In this document: in pieces, positions 7,759-16,301 of the stretch
How the letters are laid out: the number at the start of each line of letters is the position of its first letter
How positions within the stretch are numbered: the first letter of the stretch is position 1
Source: Segatella copri
Lineage (GTDB): Bacteria; Bacteroidota; Bacteroidia; Bacteroidales; Bacteroidaceae
Assembly (NCBI RefSeq): GCF_002224675.1
Contig: NZ_NMPZ01000025.1
Location: forward strand, 1 to 57,930
Direction of reading: 5' to 3'
DNA: 57,930 bases
The notes under the pieces: generated by a model
The model's input: the letters and a program-made list of their open reading frames with translations, nothing else
Database searches by the model: none
What the model was told of the DNA's origin: nothing
Position numbers and translations under genes: made by a program

Positions 7759-8685
7759 ATGAAGACTTTCTGGAATATCGATAAGAATCTGACTGCACTC
7801 AATGAGTGGCAGCCAAACTGTTGGGTACAGGTAACATGTCCAACCGATGAAGACCAGCGACTGCTGGAAGAAGAATTCAAGATCCCTGATTATTTCCTTT
7901 CGGATATCAGCGATACCGATGAGCGTGCCCGCTACGAATACGACGACGGTTGGATGCTCATCATCCTCCGTATCCCTTACGTCAAGGAAATACGCAGCCG
8001 CACCCCATATACCACAGTGCCGCTAGGCATCATCCATAAGCGCGACGTAACCATTACCGTATGCTTCTACGAAACCAATATGATGATAGACTTCGTAAGC
8101 TATCAGCAGAAACGCGGCGAAGGATTCACCGACTATGTGGATATGATATTCCGACTCTTCCTCTCTTCTGCCGTATGGTATCTGAAACGACTCAAACAGA
8201 TCAATTCGCTCATCGAGAAGGCCAAGAGAAATCTTGACCACGGCGTGAACAACGAGAGTCTGATAGGCCTGAGCCGCCTGCAGGACTCCCTCACCTACTT
8301 CACCACCTCTATCCGCGGCAACGAAACCCTGCTCTCTAAACTGAAGTTCAAGCTGCAGGTGGATGAGCTGGATGCTGACCTGATTGAGGACGTAAACATC
8401 GAGATGACGCAGGCTAGGGAAACCACCAGTATCTACTCCGACATTCTGGAATCTACGATGGATACCTACTCGAGCATCATCAACAACAATATGAACACCA
8501 CGATGCGTACCCTCACCAGTATCAGTATCGTCATGATGTTGCCAACGCTGATTTCATCCTTGTTCGGTATGAACCTGATCAACGGCATGGAAGAGAGTCC
8601 TTACGGATTCGCCTTCGCTCTGGTGCTCTCGTTCATCGTCTCAGGCTTAAGCTGGGGCTTCCTGAGATACAAGCGACTGTTATAA
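7759..8685 (+). CDS. corA: CorA-family magnesium/cobalt transporter
   Basis: CorA proteins form pentameric inner-membrane channels for Mg2+ (also Co2+/Ni2+). The 308-aa protein has the long cytoplasmic alpha/beta and helical domain. Two C-terminal membrane helices follow, with the signature GMN at about residues 270-272 (SSLFGMNLINGMEE) closing the first. The periplasmic loop NGMEESP carries acidic residues as in the family. The start at 7759 is preceded by TTTGGAGATTAGCAAACA, where GGAG is an unusually clear ribosome-binding site for this organism and may be sequestered by the leader. Single gene between two terminators. Confidence 0.93.
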   Translation: MKTFWNIDKNLTALNEWQPNCWVQVTCPTDEDQRLLEEEFKIPDYFLSDISDTDERARYEYDDGWMLIILRIPYVKEIRSRTPYTTVPLGIIHKRDVTITVCFYETNMMIDFVSYQQKRGEGFTDYVDMIFRLFLSSAVWYLKRLKQINSLIEKAKRNLDHGVNNESLIGLSRLQDSLTYFTTSIRGNETLLSKLKFKLQVDELDADLIEDVNIEMTQARETTSIYSDILESTMDTYSSIINNNMNTTMRTLTSISIVMMLPTLISSLFGMNLINGMEESPYGFAFALVLSFIVSGLSWGFLRYKRLL

Positions 8686-8750
8686 ATATTGGAACAATTA
8701 TAGCTGGAAAATGCAGCCCTAAGGGCTTCTATTGTTATAAAAGTATAAAA

Positions 8751-8786
8751 AATCGAATATCTTGACTAGATATTCGATTTTTTTGT
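8751..8786 (+). terminator. Terminator after corA
   Basis: AATCGAATATC (8751-8761) pairs with GATATTCGATT (8769-8779), followed by a T-run. Confidence 0.85.
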
Positions 8787-8787
8787 T

Positions 8788-8795
8788 TAAGTTTG
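8788..8795 (+). promoter_or_regulatory. -7 box TAAGTTTG for DUF349 gene
   Basis: Matches TAnnTTTG and would give a leader of about 85 nt. A second box, TATTTTTG, lies at 8814-8821. The leader contains a short TCGTC/GACGA hairpin near 8831-8843. Confidence 0.5.
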
Positions 8796-8886
8796 CAGAA
8801 TTAATATAATAAATATTTTTGTGGGTCGAATCGTCTGAGACGACTACCGGCCAAAGAAACTCGAATCATAAACTAAACAAAGTGAC

Positions 8887-10647
8887 ATGATGGACTCTCA
8901 AGAAAACGCTCTGTTGCAGCAGAGCACCCTGGATCCTGCCAAGAAGGCATACGCCACCAAGCAGGAAGTACTCGAAAGAGTAAAAGAAATTGCTCATAGT
9001 GCAGAAGTTCCTAACAAAGAGGAGCTTGATATGCTGAAGACAATTTTCTACAAGATTCATCTCGCAGAAAGAGATGCGCAGACAAAAGAGTATCTCGCAG
9101 CAGGTGGTGATCCTGAAAAGTATGTTCTCTTACCAGATGACACAGAAGAAGCCTTCAAGGCCGAAATGCAGATTATCAAGGAAAAGAGAGCCAAGATCTT
9201 CCTTCAGCAGGAAGAGGAAAAGCAGGAAAACCTTGCGAAGAAACTTGAGATTATCGAAAAGATCAAAGCAATGACCACTTCGCCAGAAGAGGCCAACAAA
9301 TCATATCAGGAATTCAAGACCCTGCAGCAGGAATGGAAGGAAATCAAGGCTATCCCTGCCGACAAGGCAAACGAGGTATGGAAGAACTACCAGCTCTACG
9401 TGGAGCAGTTCTACGACCTTCTGAAACTCAACAACGAGGCTCGCGAATACGACTTCAAGAAAAACCTTGAGGCAAAGACCAAGCTCTGTGAGGCTGCCGA
9501 GAAGCTCGCAGAAGAGCCAGATGTAATCTCAGCCTTCCACCAGTTGCAAGACCTGCACCAGGAATACCGCGAAATCGGTCCTGTAGCAAAAGAGCTGCGC
9601 GAGGAAATCTGGACCCGCTTCAAGAACGCAAGCACCGTAATCAACAAGAAGCACCAGCAGCACTTCGAGGATCTGCGTGCCAAGGAGGAGGAGAATCTTG
9701 CCAACAAGACTGCCCTCTGCGAAAAGATTGAGGCTATCAATCTGAAGGAGAAGAAGCAGGCTTCCGATTGGGAGGATGCTACCAAGGCTATCATCGAAAT
9801 TCAGGGTGAATGGAAGAAGATAGGCTTTGCTCCTCAGAAGATGAACGTGAAGATCTTCGAGCGCTTCCGAATCGCCAACGACGAATTCTTCAGCAAGAAG
9901 GCTGAATTCTTCAAGAATATCAAGAGCCAATATGCAGAGAATCTCGAGAAGAAACAGAAACTCGTGGAGAAGGCTAAGCAGTTGGCAGATAGCACTGAGT
10001 GGAAGAAGACCGGCGACAAGCTGATCCAGATGCAGAGAGAATGGAAAAACATTGGCTACGTGCCTCGCAAGCAGGGCGACCAGCTCTGGAAGGAATTCCT
10101 CGGCGCATGCAACAAGTTCTTCGATGCACGCAACAAGCTGAATGCCGGTGCACGCAGCGAGGAGCATGCCAACCTGGACAAGAAGCGTGAGATCATCGCC
10201 AAGCTCAACGAGTTGGTTGAGAACGCCGGCGAGCACCTGCAGAAGAATATGCAGGACCTCATCGCAGAGTACAACGCTGTAGGTCACGTACCATTCAAGG
10301 AGAAAGACAAGGTTTACCAGGAGTATCACGAAGTGATGGACAAGCTCTACAAGACCTTACGTTCCAACAATGCCAAGCGCCATATCCACAACTTCAAGAA
10401 CAACCTCAAGAATGTTGCCGAGAAAGGTGTCAACGCATTAGACAACGAACGTGGCAGACTGCTGCGCCGCTACGATCAGCTGCGCGCTGAGATTACAACC
10501 TACGAGAACAACCTCGGCTTCCTCAATGCCGCAAGCAAGAAGGGTAATAGCCTGGTAGAGGAAATGAACCGCAAGGTAGAAAAGCTCAAAGAAGACTTAA
10601 AGCTCGTAAAAGAGAAAATCAAGGCTATTGATGCAGAGAACAAATAA
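8887..10647 (+). CDS. DUF349 repeat protein
   Basis: A 586-aa, highly charged, all-helical cytoplasmic protein made of repeated DUF349 units. Each unit has a Trp-Lys centre: QQEWKEIKAIP, HQEYREIGPV, QGEWKKIGFAP, QREWKNIGYVP and IAEYNAVGHVP. These recur about every 70-75 residues between residues ~140 and ~475. A coiled coil closes the protein. DUF349 proteins are widespread in Bacteroidota but their role is not settled. No signal peptide or membrane helix is seen. The start is ATGATG at 8887/8890. It is a single-gene unit with its own promoter and a strong terminator. Confidence 0.85.
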   Translation: MMDSQENALLQQSTLDPAKKAYATKQEVLERVKEIAHSAEVPNKEELDMLKTIFYKIHLAERDAQTKEYLAAGGDPEKYVLLPDDTEEAFKAEMQIIKEKRAKIFLQQEEEKQENLAKKLEIIEKIKAMTTSPEEANKSYQEFKTLQQEWKEIKAIPADKANEVWKNYQLYVEQFYDLLKLNNEAREYDFKKNLEAKTKLCEAAEKLAEEPDVISAFHQLQDLHQEYREIGPVAKELREEIWTRFKNASTVINKKHQQHFEDLRAKEEENLANKTALCEKIEAINLKEKKQASDWEDATKAIIEIQGEWKKIGFAPQKMNVKIFERFRIANDEFFSKKAEFFKNIKSQYAENLEKKQKLVEKAKQLADSTEWKKTGDKLIQMQREWKNIGYVPRKQGDQLWKEFLGACNKFFDARNKLNAGARSEEHANLDKKREIIAKLNELVENAGEHLQKNMQDLIAEYNAVGHVPFKEKDKVYQEYHEVMDKLYKTLRSNNAKRHIHNFKNNLKNVAEKGVNALDNERGRLLRRYDQLRAEITTYENNLGFLNAASKKGNSLVEEMNRKVEKLKEDLKLVKEKIKAIDAENK

Positions 10648-10668
10648 AAGATTTTATTGAAATCAAAT

Positions 10669-10710
10669 AAGAGGGTGTGCCATAAGTCCATGACACACCC
10701 TCTTTTCTTT
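10669..10710 (+). terminator. Terminator after DUF349 gene
   Basis: AAGAGGGTGTG (10669-10679) pairs with CACACCCTCTT (10694-10704), followed by a T-rich stretch. Confidence 0.85.
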
Positions 10711-10763
10711 TGAAGAACATAGTAGAATGCAAAGTTCTCCCTCAATCTCCAAAAGGTAAATAT

Positions 10764-10798
10764 ACGAAAAAAGCATCTTTCGAAATGAAAGATGCTCT
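10764..10798 (-). terminator. Terminator after the tRNA pair
   Basis: On the minus strand AGCATCTTTC (10796-10787) pairs with GAAAGATGCT (10781-10772) and is followed by a run of T. It lies just beyond the second tRNA. Confidence 0.8.
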
Positions 10799-10802
10799 CT
10801 AG

Positions 10803-10873
10803 TTGGGATACCCGGACTCGAACCAGGAATGACAGGACCAGAATCTGTAGTGTTACCATTACACCATATCCCA
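10803..10873 (-). tRNA. tRNA-Gln (anticodon CTG), copy 2
   Basis: The 71-nt gene folds as a full cloverleaf: acceptor TGGGATA/TATCCCA, D-stem GTGT/ACAC, T-stem CCTGG/CCGGG with loop TTCGAGT. The anticodon loop TTCTGGT gives CTG, reading CAG. Position 31-39 is an A-C mismatch. The discriminator is A, and CCA is not encoded. Confidence 0.93.
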
Positions 10874-10908
10874 ATTTTACTTTTAAGAAGAATACCTGAA
10901 TGATGAAG

Positions 10909-10979
10909 TTGGGATACCCGGACTCGAACCAGGAATGACAGGACCAGAATCTGTAGTGTTACCATTACACCATATCCCA
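10909..10979 (-). tRNA. tRNA-Gln (anticodon CTG), copy 1
   Basis: Identical over its 71 nt to the copy 35 bp downstream, including the A31-C39 mismatch. This copy is nearer the promoter, so both are probably cut from one precursor. Confidence 0.93.
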
Positions 10980-11022
10980 ATATCATTGCAATCTCAAGCA
11001 TATTGTTTCTCAATTGCGGGTG

Positions 11023-11030
11023 CAAAGGTA
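11023..11030 (-). promoter_or_regulatory. -7 box TACCTTTG for tRNA-Gln operon
   Basis: Minus-strand TACCTTTG, with TTTTGG about 19 bp further upstream (11049-11054) as a plausible -33 element. Confidence 0.65.
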
Positions 11031-11123
11031 CAACATTTTTTTGAATCACCAAAATTTTTCAGCACTTTTTTCTAAAAAATCTCAATTTTTTCTGTTTTCT
11101 ATGGCTTTTTCGGGTATTTAGCG

Positions 11124-11131
11124 TATCTTTG
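11124..11131 (+). promoter_or_regulatory. -7 box TATCTTTG for rsfS-ftsH-cdsA
   Basis: Matches TAnnTTTG, 61 bp upstream of the rsfS start. It is the only such box before the three-gene row. Confidence 0.65.
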
Positions 11132-11192
11132 TACCATAATTACATATAATAAGGTAGTAAATAAAGAAAATAAAAAAATAAAGAAAGATTAA

Positions 11193-11552
11193 ATGAACAC
11201 AGTTAAACAACTCGTAGAGACTATTAAGGAAGGAATACAGGAGAAAAAAGGTCAAGACATCGTTATCGCCGACCTCAGTGAAATGGATGGCACCATCGCC
11301 AAATATTTCATCATCTGCCAGGGTGGATCACCTACACAGGTAGAAGCCATCGCAGAATCAGTGGGCGACATGTGCCGCAAGAACCTTGGCGAAAAGCCGG
11401 TGAATGTGGCAGGTCTGGGCAACGACCAGTGGGTGGCTATGGACTTTGTGGATGTTCTCGTTCACATCTTCCTGCCAGAAGTACGCGCCTATTACGATCT
11501 GGAGCATCTCTGGGCAGACGCCAAGCTTACCCATATTCCGAATCTCGACTAA
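11193..11552 (+). CDS. rsfS: Ribosomal silencing factor RsfS
   Basis: RsfS (Iojap family) binds uL14 on the 50S subunit and blocks subunit joining when nutrients are short. The 119-aa protein shows the family segments DIVIADLSEMDGTIAKYFII, NDQWVAMDFVDVLVHIF and the end EVRAYYDLEHLWADAK. The length is normal. It is first in a row with ftsH (132-bp gap) and cdsA, an arrangement common in Bacteroidales. Confidence 0.95.
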   Translation: MNTVKQLVETIKEGIQEKKGQDIVIADLSEMDGTIAKYFIICQGGSPTQVEAIAESVGDMCRKNLGEKPVNVAGLGNDQWVAMDFVDVLVHIFLPEVRAYYDLEHLWADAKLTHIPNLD

Positions 11553-11684
11553 TTCCCAAGAATACCGAACTTGGCAGCAGACTCTACAGATGCTTCAAGA
11601 ACGGCATTAAGGAAGATGATGCACTAAAACAACGCATCAAGAGAGAAAAAAAGAGCATACATCAAATAGAAATAAACAATAACA

Positions 11685-13856
11685 ATGGAACAAAGCAACA
11701 ACTTCAATAATCCTGGCGGAGGAAAAGGTCCGAAGATGCCTAGGTTTAACATGAATTGGCTCTACACCATTATCCTCATCGCCCTCATCGCTTTGTTTTT
11801 CAGTGGCGGTGGTGATGCCTTGGGCGGAAGCGCAGCCAAGGAAGCCACCTATACCGAATTCAAACAATATGTAGATAAGGGATACGTGCTGAGCGTAGTA
11901 GCCAACAAGACGGAAAGTACTCTCAAGATATATATCAACCCGAAATATACGAGAGATGTCTATAAAATGAGTGCCCAGAGCGTAGGACCGAATCCTTACG
12001 TCAAGGTACAGTTCGGATCGATCGACGAGGTAGATCGCTACGCCAACGAAATGGTGAAGGAGAAGAAAATCCGTTCCTTCAGTTACGATAACCAGAAGAG
12101 CAATGATTTCTGGAATCTCGTAATGAGCGTTGCCCCTCTCCTCCTCTTCTTCCTCTTCATCTACTGGATGTCAGGCAGAATGGGAAGCGGTATGAGCAAT
12201 ATGGGCGGCGGCATCTTCAATGTAGGTAAGAGCAAGGCAAAGATGTACGAGAAGGGAAATTCCCTGGGAATCACCTTCAAGGATGTTGCCGGACAGGAAG
12301 GTGCCAAGCAGGAAGTAGAGGAAATCGTGGAATTCCTCAAGAATCCGCAGAAATATACCGATCTTGGTGGTAAGATTCCTAAGGGCGCATTGCTCGTTGG
12401 TCCTCCAGGAACCGGTAAGACTCTCCTGGCAAAGGCTGTAGCTGGCGAAGCTGGCGTACCATTCTTCTCCATGAGCGGTTCAGACTTCGTAGAGATGTTC
12501 GTCGGCGTGGGTGCATCGCGCGTCCGCGACCTCTTCCGCCAGGCAAAGGAGAAGGCTCCTTGCATCATCTTCATCGATGAGATTGATGCTGTGGGCCGTG
12601 CCCGCAGCAAGAACCCGGCAATGGGCGGAAACGACGAGCGAGAGAACACGCTCAACGCCCTGCTTACAGAGATGGACGGTTTCGGTACCAATAGTGGTGT
12701 CATCATTCTGGCAGCTACCAACCGTGTAGATATGCTCGACAGCGCCCTGCTCCGTGCCGGCCGTTTTGACCGAGAAATCCACGTAGATCTCCCAGGCTTG
12801 AACGAGCGTAAGGCAATCTTCCTGGTCCACCTCAAGCCTATCAAGATAGATGACACTGTAGACGTGGACCTCCTGGCTCGCCAGACCCCTGGCTTCTCGG
12901 GTGCTGATATTGCAAATGTATGTAACGAGGCAGCCCTCATTGCTGCCCGCCACGACAAGAAGGCGGTATGCAAGCAGGATTTCCTTGATGCCGTAGATAG
13001 AATCGTAGGCGGACTGGAGAAGAAGACCAAGGTGATGACTGCCGATGAGAAACGAAGCATCGCACTCCATGAGGCAGGCCATGCAACCATTTCCTGGTTC
13101 TGTCAGTATGCCAATCCACTCATCAAAGTTACGATCGTGCCTCGTGGTCAGGCACTCGGAGCAGCCTGGTATCTCCCTGAGGAGCGACAGATTACCACCA
13201 AGGAGCAGATGCTCGATGAGATGTGCTCGCTGATGGGTGGACGTGCAGCCGAGGAACTCTTCACCGGTCATATTTCTTCCGGTGCGATGAACGATCTGGA
13301 ACGCGCGACCAAGAGTGCGTACGGAATGGTGGCTTATCTGGGTATGAGCAAGACTTTGCCAAATATCTGCTATTACAACCAGAACGAGTATTCATTCCAG
13401 CGTCCATACTCAGAGACTACAGCCCGCGAGATAGACAAGGAGGTTCTGCAGATGGTGAACGAGCAATACACCCGTGCCAAGAACATCCTGATGGAGCACA
13501 AGGAGGGTCACAACGCCCTTGCCGAGCTGCTGATTCAAAAAGAGGTGATTATGGCCGAAGACGTGGAGCACATCTTCGGCAAGCGTCCTTGGCTGAGCCG
13601 TTCTCAGGAAATCATGGAGGACGAACAGCCTAAGATTGATGATGCCGTAAAGGATATGCCTGAGGTTCAGGCAGCCATCAAGGAGCACGAAGAGGCAAAG
13701 AAAGCTTCGAAGGAGGAGGCTGAAGAGAATACTTCAGAGAAAGCTCCCGCAAAGGTTTCTGAGGATGCAGAAGAGAAGGGTTCCGAAAAGACTTCAGATG
13801 ATGCTTCAGAGAAGGAGTACGAGAAAACTTCTGGAAACAAGAAAAATAACGAATAA
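11685..13856 (+). CDS. ftsH: ATP-dependent zinc metalloprotease FtsH
   Basis: FtsH is a membrane-anchored AAA+ hexamer that degrades misfolded membrane and regulatory proteins. In order: a membrane helix near residues 20-36, a periplasmic domain, a second helix near 146-162, the AAA module with Walker A GPPGTGKT (~239-246) and Walker B IIFIDEIDA, the SRH region, then the protease motif HEAGH (~462-466). The 723 aa exceed the usual ~640. The extra is a low-complexity C-terminal tail of about 55 residues rich in Glu, Lys and Ser (SEDAEEKGSEKTSDD), probably disordered. It is followed after 11 bp by cdsA. Confidence 0.96.
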   Translation: MEQSNNFNNPGGGKGPKMPRFNMNWLYTIILIALIALFFSGGGDALGGSAAKEATYTEFKQYVDKGYVLSVVANKTESTLKIYINPKYTRDVYKMSAQSVGPNPYVKVQFGSIDEVDRYANEMVKEKKIRSFSYDNQKSNDFWNLVMSVAPLLLFFLFIYWMSGRMGSGMSNMGGGIFNVGKSKAKMYEKGNSLGITFKDVAGQEGAKQEVEEIVEFLKNPQKYTDLGGKIPKGALLVGPPGTGKTLLAKAVAGEAGVPFFSMSGSDFVEMFVGVGASRVRDLFRQAKEKAPCIIFIDEIDAVGRARSKNPAMGGNDERENTLNALLTEMDGFGTNSGVIILAATNRVDMLDSALLRAGRFDREIHVDLPGLNERKAIFLVHLKPIKIDDTVDVDLLARQTPGFSGADIANVCNEAALIAARHDKKAVCKQDFLDAVDRIVGGLEKKTKVMTADEKRSIALHEAGHATISWFCQYANPLIKVTIVPRGQALGAAWYLPEERQITTKEQMLDEMCSLMGGRAAEELFTGHISSGAMNDLERATKSAYGMVAYLGMSKTLPNICYYNQNEYSFQRPYSETTAREIDKEVLQMVNEQYTRAKNILMEHKEGHNALAELLIQKEVIMAEDVEHIFGKRPWLSRSQEIMEDEQPKIDDAVKDMPEVQAAIKEHEEAKKASKEEAEENTSEKAPAKVSEDAEEKGSEKTSDDASEKEYEKTSGNKKNNE

Positions 13857-13867
13857 AAAGCAAGATC

Positions 13868-14734
13868 ATGACTGAGAAACAAAAAAATCTAGTAATTAGA
13901 TCCATCACAGGCGTACTCTTCGTTGTGTGTATGGTATCTTGCTTCCTGAATCCTAGGGCGATGGTATTCCTGTTCGCCCTGATTACAGGCCTAAGCATCT
14001 GGGAGTACTGCGGACTGGTGAACCAAAAGGAAGACGTAACCGTCAACCGATTCATTACCACCGTGGCAGGAGTATATTTCTTCCTTGCCGTAGCTGGATT
14101 CCGCACAGGTATCGTGGGCAACTTCGTGGTATTCGTACCATACTTGCTCACCATCATCTACCTCTTCATCGGAGGGCTCTATACAGCCAACAAGAACGCC
14201 ATCAACGACTGGGCTTACACCATGCTTTCGCAAATGTACATTGCCCTTCCATTCTCGATGATCAACGTGTTGGCATTTGAGACTTCGGCATTCGATGGTC
14301 AGATTCATTACGACATGCTCTTGCCTCTGAGCGTATTCATCTTCCTCTGGACCAATGATACGGGTGCTTATTGCAGCGGTTCGCTTTTTGGCAAGCATAA
14401 GCTGTTTCCTCGCATCAGTCCGGCGAAGAGTTGGGAAGGTAGCATCGGTGGTGGTATCTTCGTAATTATCGCAGCCATCATCATCGGTTACATTGCCAAC
14501 GATGGCGAGGCTCACCGCCTCAGCATTCTCGGATGGGTAGGTTTAGGAGTAGTTGTAGCGGTTTTCGGAACCTGGGGCGATTTGGTAGAAAGTCTCTTCA
14601 AGCGCACCCTGGGAGTAAAGGATAGTGGTAATATCCTGCCGGGCCATGGCGGAATGCTCGACCGCTTCGATTCATCACTTATGGCGATTCCAGCTGCCGT
14701 GATTTATCTCTACACCCTCCAGCTTTTCGGATAG
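13868..14734 (+). CDS. cdsA: Phosphatidate cytidylyltransferase
   Basis: CdsA makes CDP-diacylglycerol from phosphatidic acid and CTP at the inner membrane, the entry to phospholipid synthesis. The 288-aa protein has about eight hydrophobic helices. It ends in the family signature FKRTLGVKDSGNILPGHGG followed by MLDRFDS, with SPAKSWEGSIGG earlier (~residues 180-191). It is the last gene of rsfS-ftsH-cdsA, 11 bp behind ftsH, so co-translation with the protease is likely. Confidence 0.95.
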   Translation: MTEKQKNLVIRSITGVLFVVCMVSCFLNPRAMVFLFALITGLSIWEYCGLVNQKEDVTVNRFITTVAGVYFFLAVAGFRTGIVGNFVVFVPYLLTIIYLFIGGLYTANKNAINDWAYTMLSQMYIALPFSMINVLAFETSAFDGQIHYDMLLPLSVFIFLWTNDTGAYCSGSLFGKHKLFPRISPAKSWEGSIGGGIFVIIAAIIIGYIANDGEAHRLSILGWVGLGVVVAVFGTWGDLVESLFKRTLGVKDSGNILPGHGGMLDRFDSSLMAIPAAVIYLYTLQLFG

Positions 14735-14758
14735 ACTCCATTCTGAAAAAATACAATA

Positions 14759-14800
14759 AGAAAAAATCCAAGCCAGATTCATTCTAGCTTGGATTTTTTA
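14759..14800. terminator. Bidirectional terminator
   Basis: AAAAAATCCAAGC (14761-14773) pairs with GCTTGGATTTTTT (14787-14799). It lies between convergent cdsA and lpxB. Confidence 0.9.
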
Positions 14801-14825
14801 ATTTATAACGGTACCCATAGAGCAA

Positions 14826-16301
14826 CTATTTCAATTCCTCCTGCTGCGACTCATTAAGCTGTTCTTCTGCCCTTCTGGCTCTTTCGGCTTCTTCATCTGC
14901 CAGTCTTCTAGCCTCTTCCGCCTTCCTTCTGGCTCTTTCGGCTTCTTCATCTGCCAGTCTTCTAGCCTCTTCCGCCTTCCTTCTTGCCCTTTCGGCTTCC
15001 TCTTCCGCTCTTCTTCTTGCGGCCTCAGCCTGTTGTTCCGCTTTCTTTTTTGCAGCTTCAGCTTCGGCCAGGGCTTTCAATCGGGCACGCTCGGCAGCTT
15101 CGGCAGCAGCCTTGGCTTCAGCTTCGGCTCTCTCCTTAGCAAGTCTAACCAGCATTTCACGACGCTTGACCAAAAGATCTAACATAATGGCAGCAGCCTC
15201 ATCAGGAGCAACCTGGTTGCCCAGACGCTCTCTCACCTCACGATATTCAGAAAGCATACGCTCCCTACCCTCCTTGCCTGGCAAAATCCGATAAAGCTGG
15301 TCGGCGATGGCATCCACTTGAAAACGGTCAGCAAACATCTCCTGCACCACTTCCTTGTCGGCAATCAGATTCACCAGCGAAATATACTTGCACGACATCA
15401 CATGCTTAAACGCAAGGCGAACCAGATGCGGCAATGGAGTCTCATAGCAAACCACCTGCGGAACCTCGAACAGCGCCGTCTCCAAAGTAGCCGTACCACT
15501 CGTTACCAAAGCCGCCGTACTGTGACTCAGGAGCGGATAGGTCTTATTGCGCACCATCTTGACAGGCGTACCCTTCAGGAACTTCTCATAATAAGAATCC
15601 TCGATGGAAGGAGCTCCTGCAAGCACCATCTGGTAATCCTCAAACCGCTCTGCCACCTCAATCATGGCAGGCAGATTATCCTTAATCTCCTGCAAACGGC
15701 TTCCGGCAAGCAAAGCAATAATCGGGCGATGCCTGTCCAGATTATTCTCTTCACAAAACTCCACGAAATTCTGATGATATTCCGACCGAAACTCATTCAC
15801 CTCTTCTGCCGTAGGATTACCTACATAATGGATAGGATAACGGTGCTTTTTCTCGAAGAAAGGCACCTCGAAAGGCAGGATGGAGAAAAGTTCGGCGATA
15901 TCACGCTTGATACTGCGGATTCGCCATTCCTTCCACGCCCAGATTTTAGGCGAGATATAATAGTACGCCGGAATATTAGTCTTCTTTTTCAAGAACTTAG
16001 CGATATTCAGATTAAATCCAGGATAATCTACAAGGATTACCACATCCGGTTTCCATTTCACAATATCTTCCTTGCATCTTTTCATATTAGAAAAGATGGT
16101 ACCCAGATGCATCAGCACAGGAACAAAGCCCATATAGGCAAGCTCCTTGTAATGCTTGACACGAGTGCCACCTTCGGCAGCCATCAAGTCACCACCGAAG
16201 AACCTAAATTCCGCAAACTCGTCAACATTTTTTAGCGAACGCATCAATCTACTGGCATGCAAATCACCACTCGCCTCTCCTACAATCAAATAATACTTCA
16301 T
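14826..16301 (-). CDS. lpxB: Lipid-A-disaccharide synthase with long coiled-coil tail
   Basis: LpxB joins UDP-diacylglucosamine and lipid X into the lipid A disaccharide, a GT19 reaction at the inner membrane. Family motifs are the opening VGEASGDLHASRLM, VDYPGFNLNIAKFLK, YYISPKIWAWKEWR, LLAGSRLQEIKDNLP and SGTATLETALFEVPQVV. The catalytic part ends near residue 385. It is followed by ~105 residues of Ala/Glu/Arg-rich coiled coil with heptad-like repeats, making 491 aa instead of about 380. The tail includes an exact 54-nt tandem duplication. The start ATG overlaps the surE stop by 4 nt, so the two are translationally coupled. Confidence 0.93.
   Translation of the reverse strand: MKYYLIVGEASGDLHASRLMRSLKNVDEFAEFRFFGGDLMAAEGGTRVKHYKELAYMGFVPVLMHLGTIFSNMKRCKEDIVKWKPDVVILVDYPGFNLNIAKFLKKKTNIPAYYYISPKIWAWKEWRIRSIKRDIAELFSILPFEVPFFEKKHRYPIHYVGNPTAEEVNEFRSEYHQNFVEFCEENNLDRHRPIIALLAGSRLQEIKDNLPAMIEVAERFEDYQMVLAGAPSIEDSYYEKFLKGTPVKMVRNKTYPLLSHSTAALVTSGTATLETALFEVPQVVCYETPLPHLVRLAFKHVMSCKYISLVNLIADKEVVQEMFADRFQVDAIADQLYRILPGKEGRERMLSEYREVRERLGNQVAPDEAAAIMLDLLVKRREMLVRLAKERAEAEAKAAAEAAERARLKALAEAEAAKKKAEQQAEAARRRAEEEAERARRKAEEARRLADEEAERARRKAEEARRLADEEAERARRAEEQLNESQQEELK
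14873..14980 (-). repeat. Exact 54-bp tandem duplication in lpxB tail
   Basis: 14873-14926 and 14927-14980 are identical and encode two 18-residue units (EEARRLADEEAERARRKA-like). A third, diverged part-copy follows from 14981. An exact repeat inside a coding region suggests recent expansion and probable length variation between strains. Confidence 0.95.
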
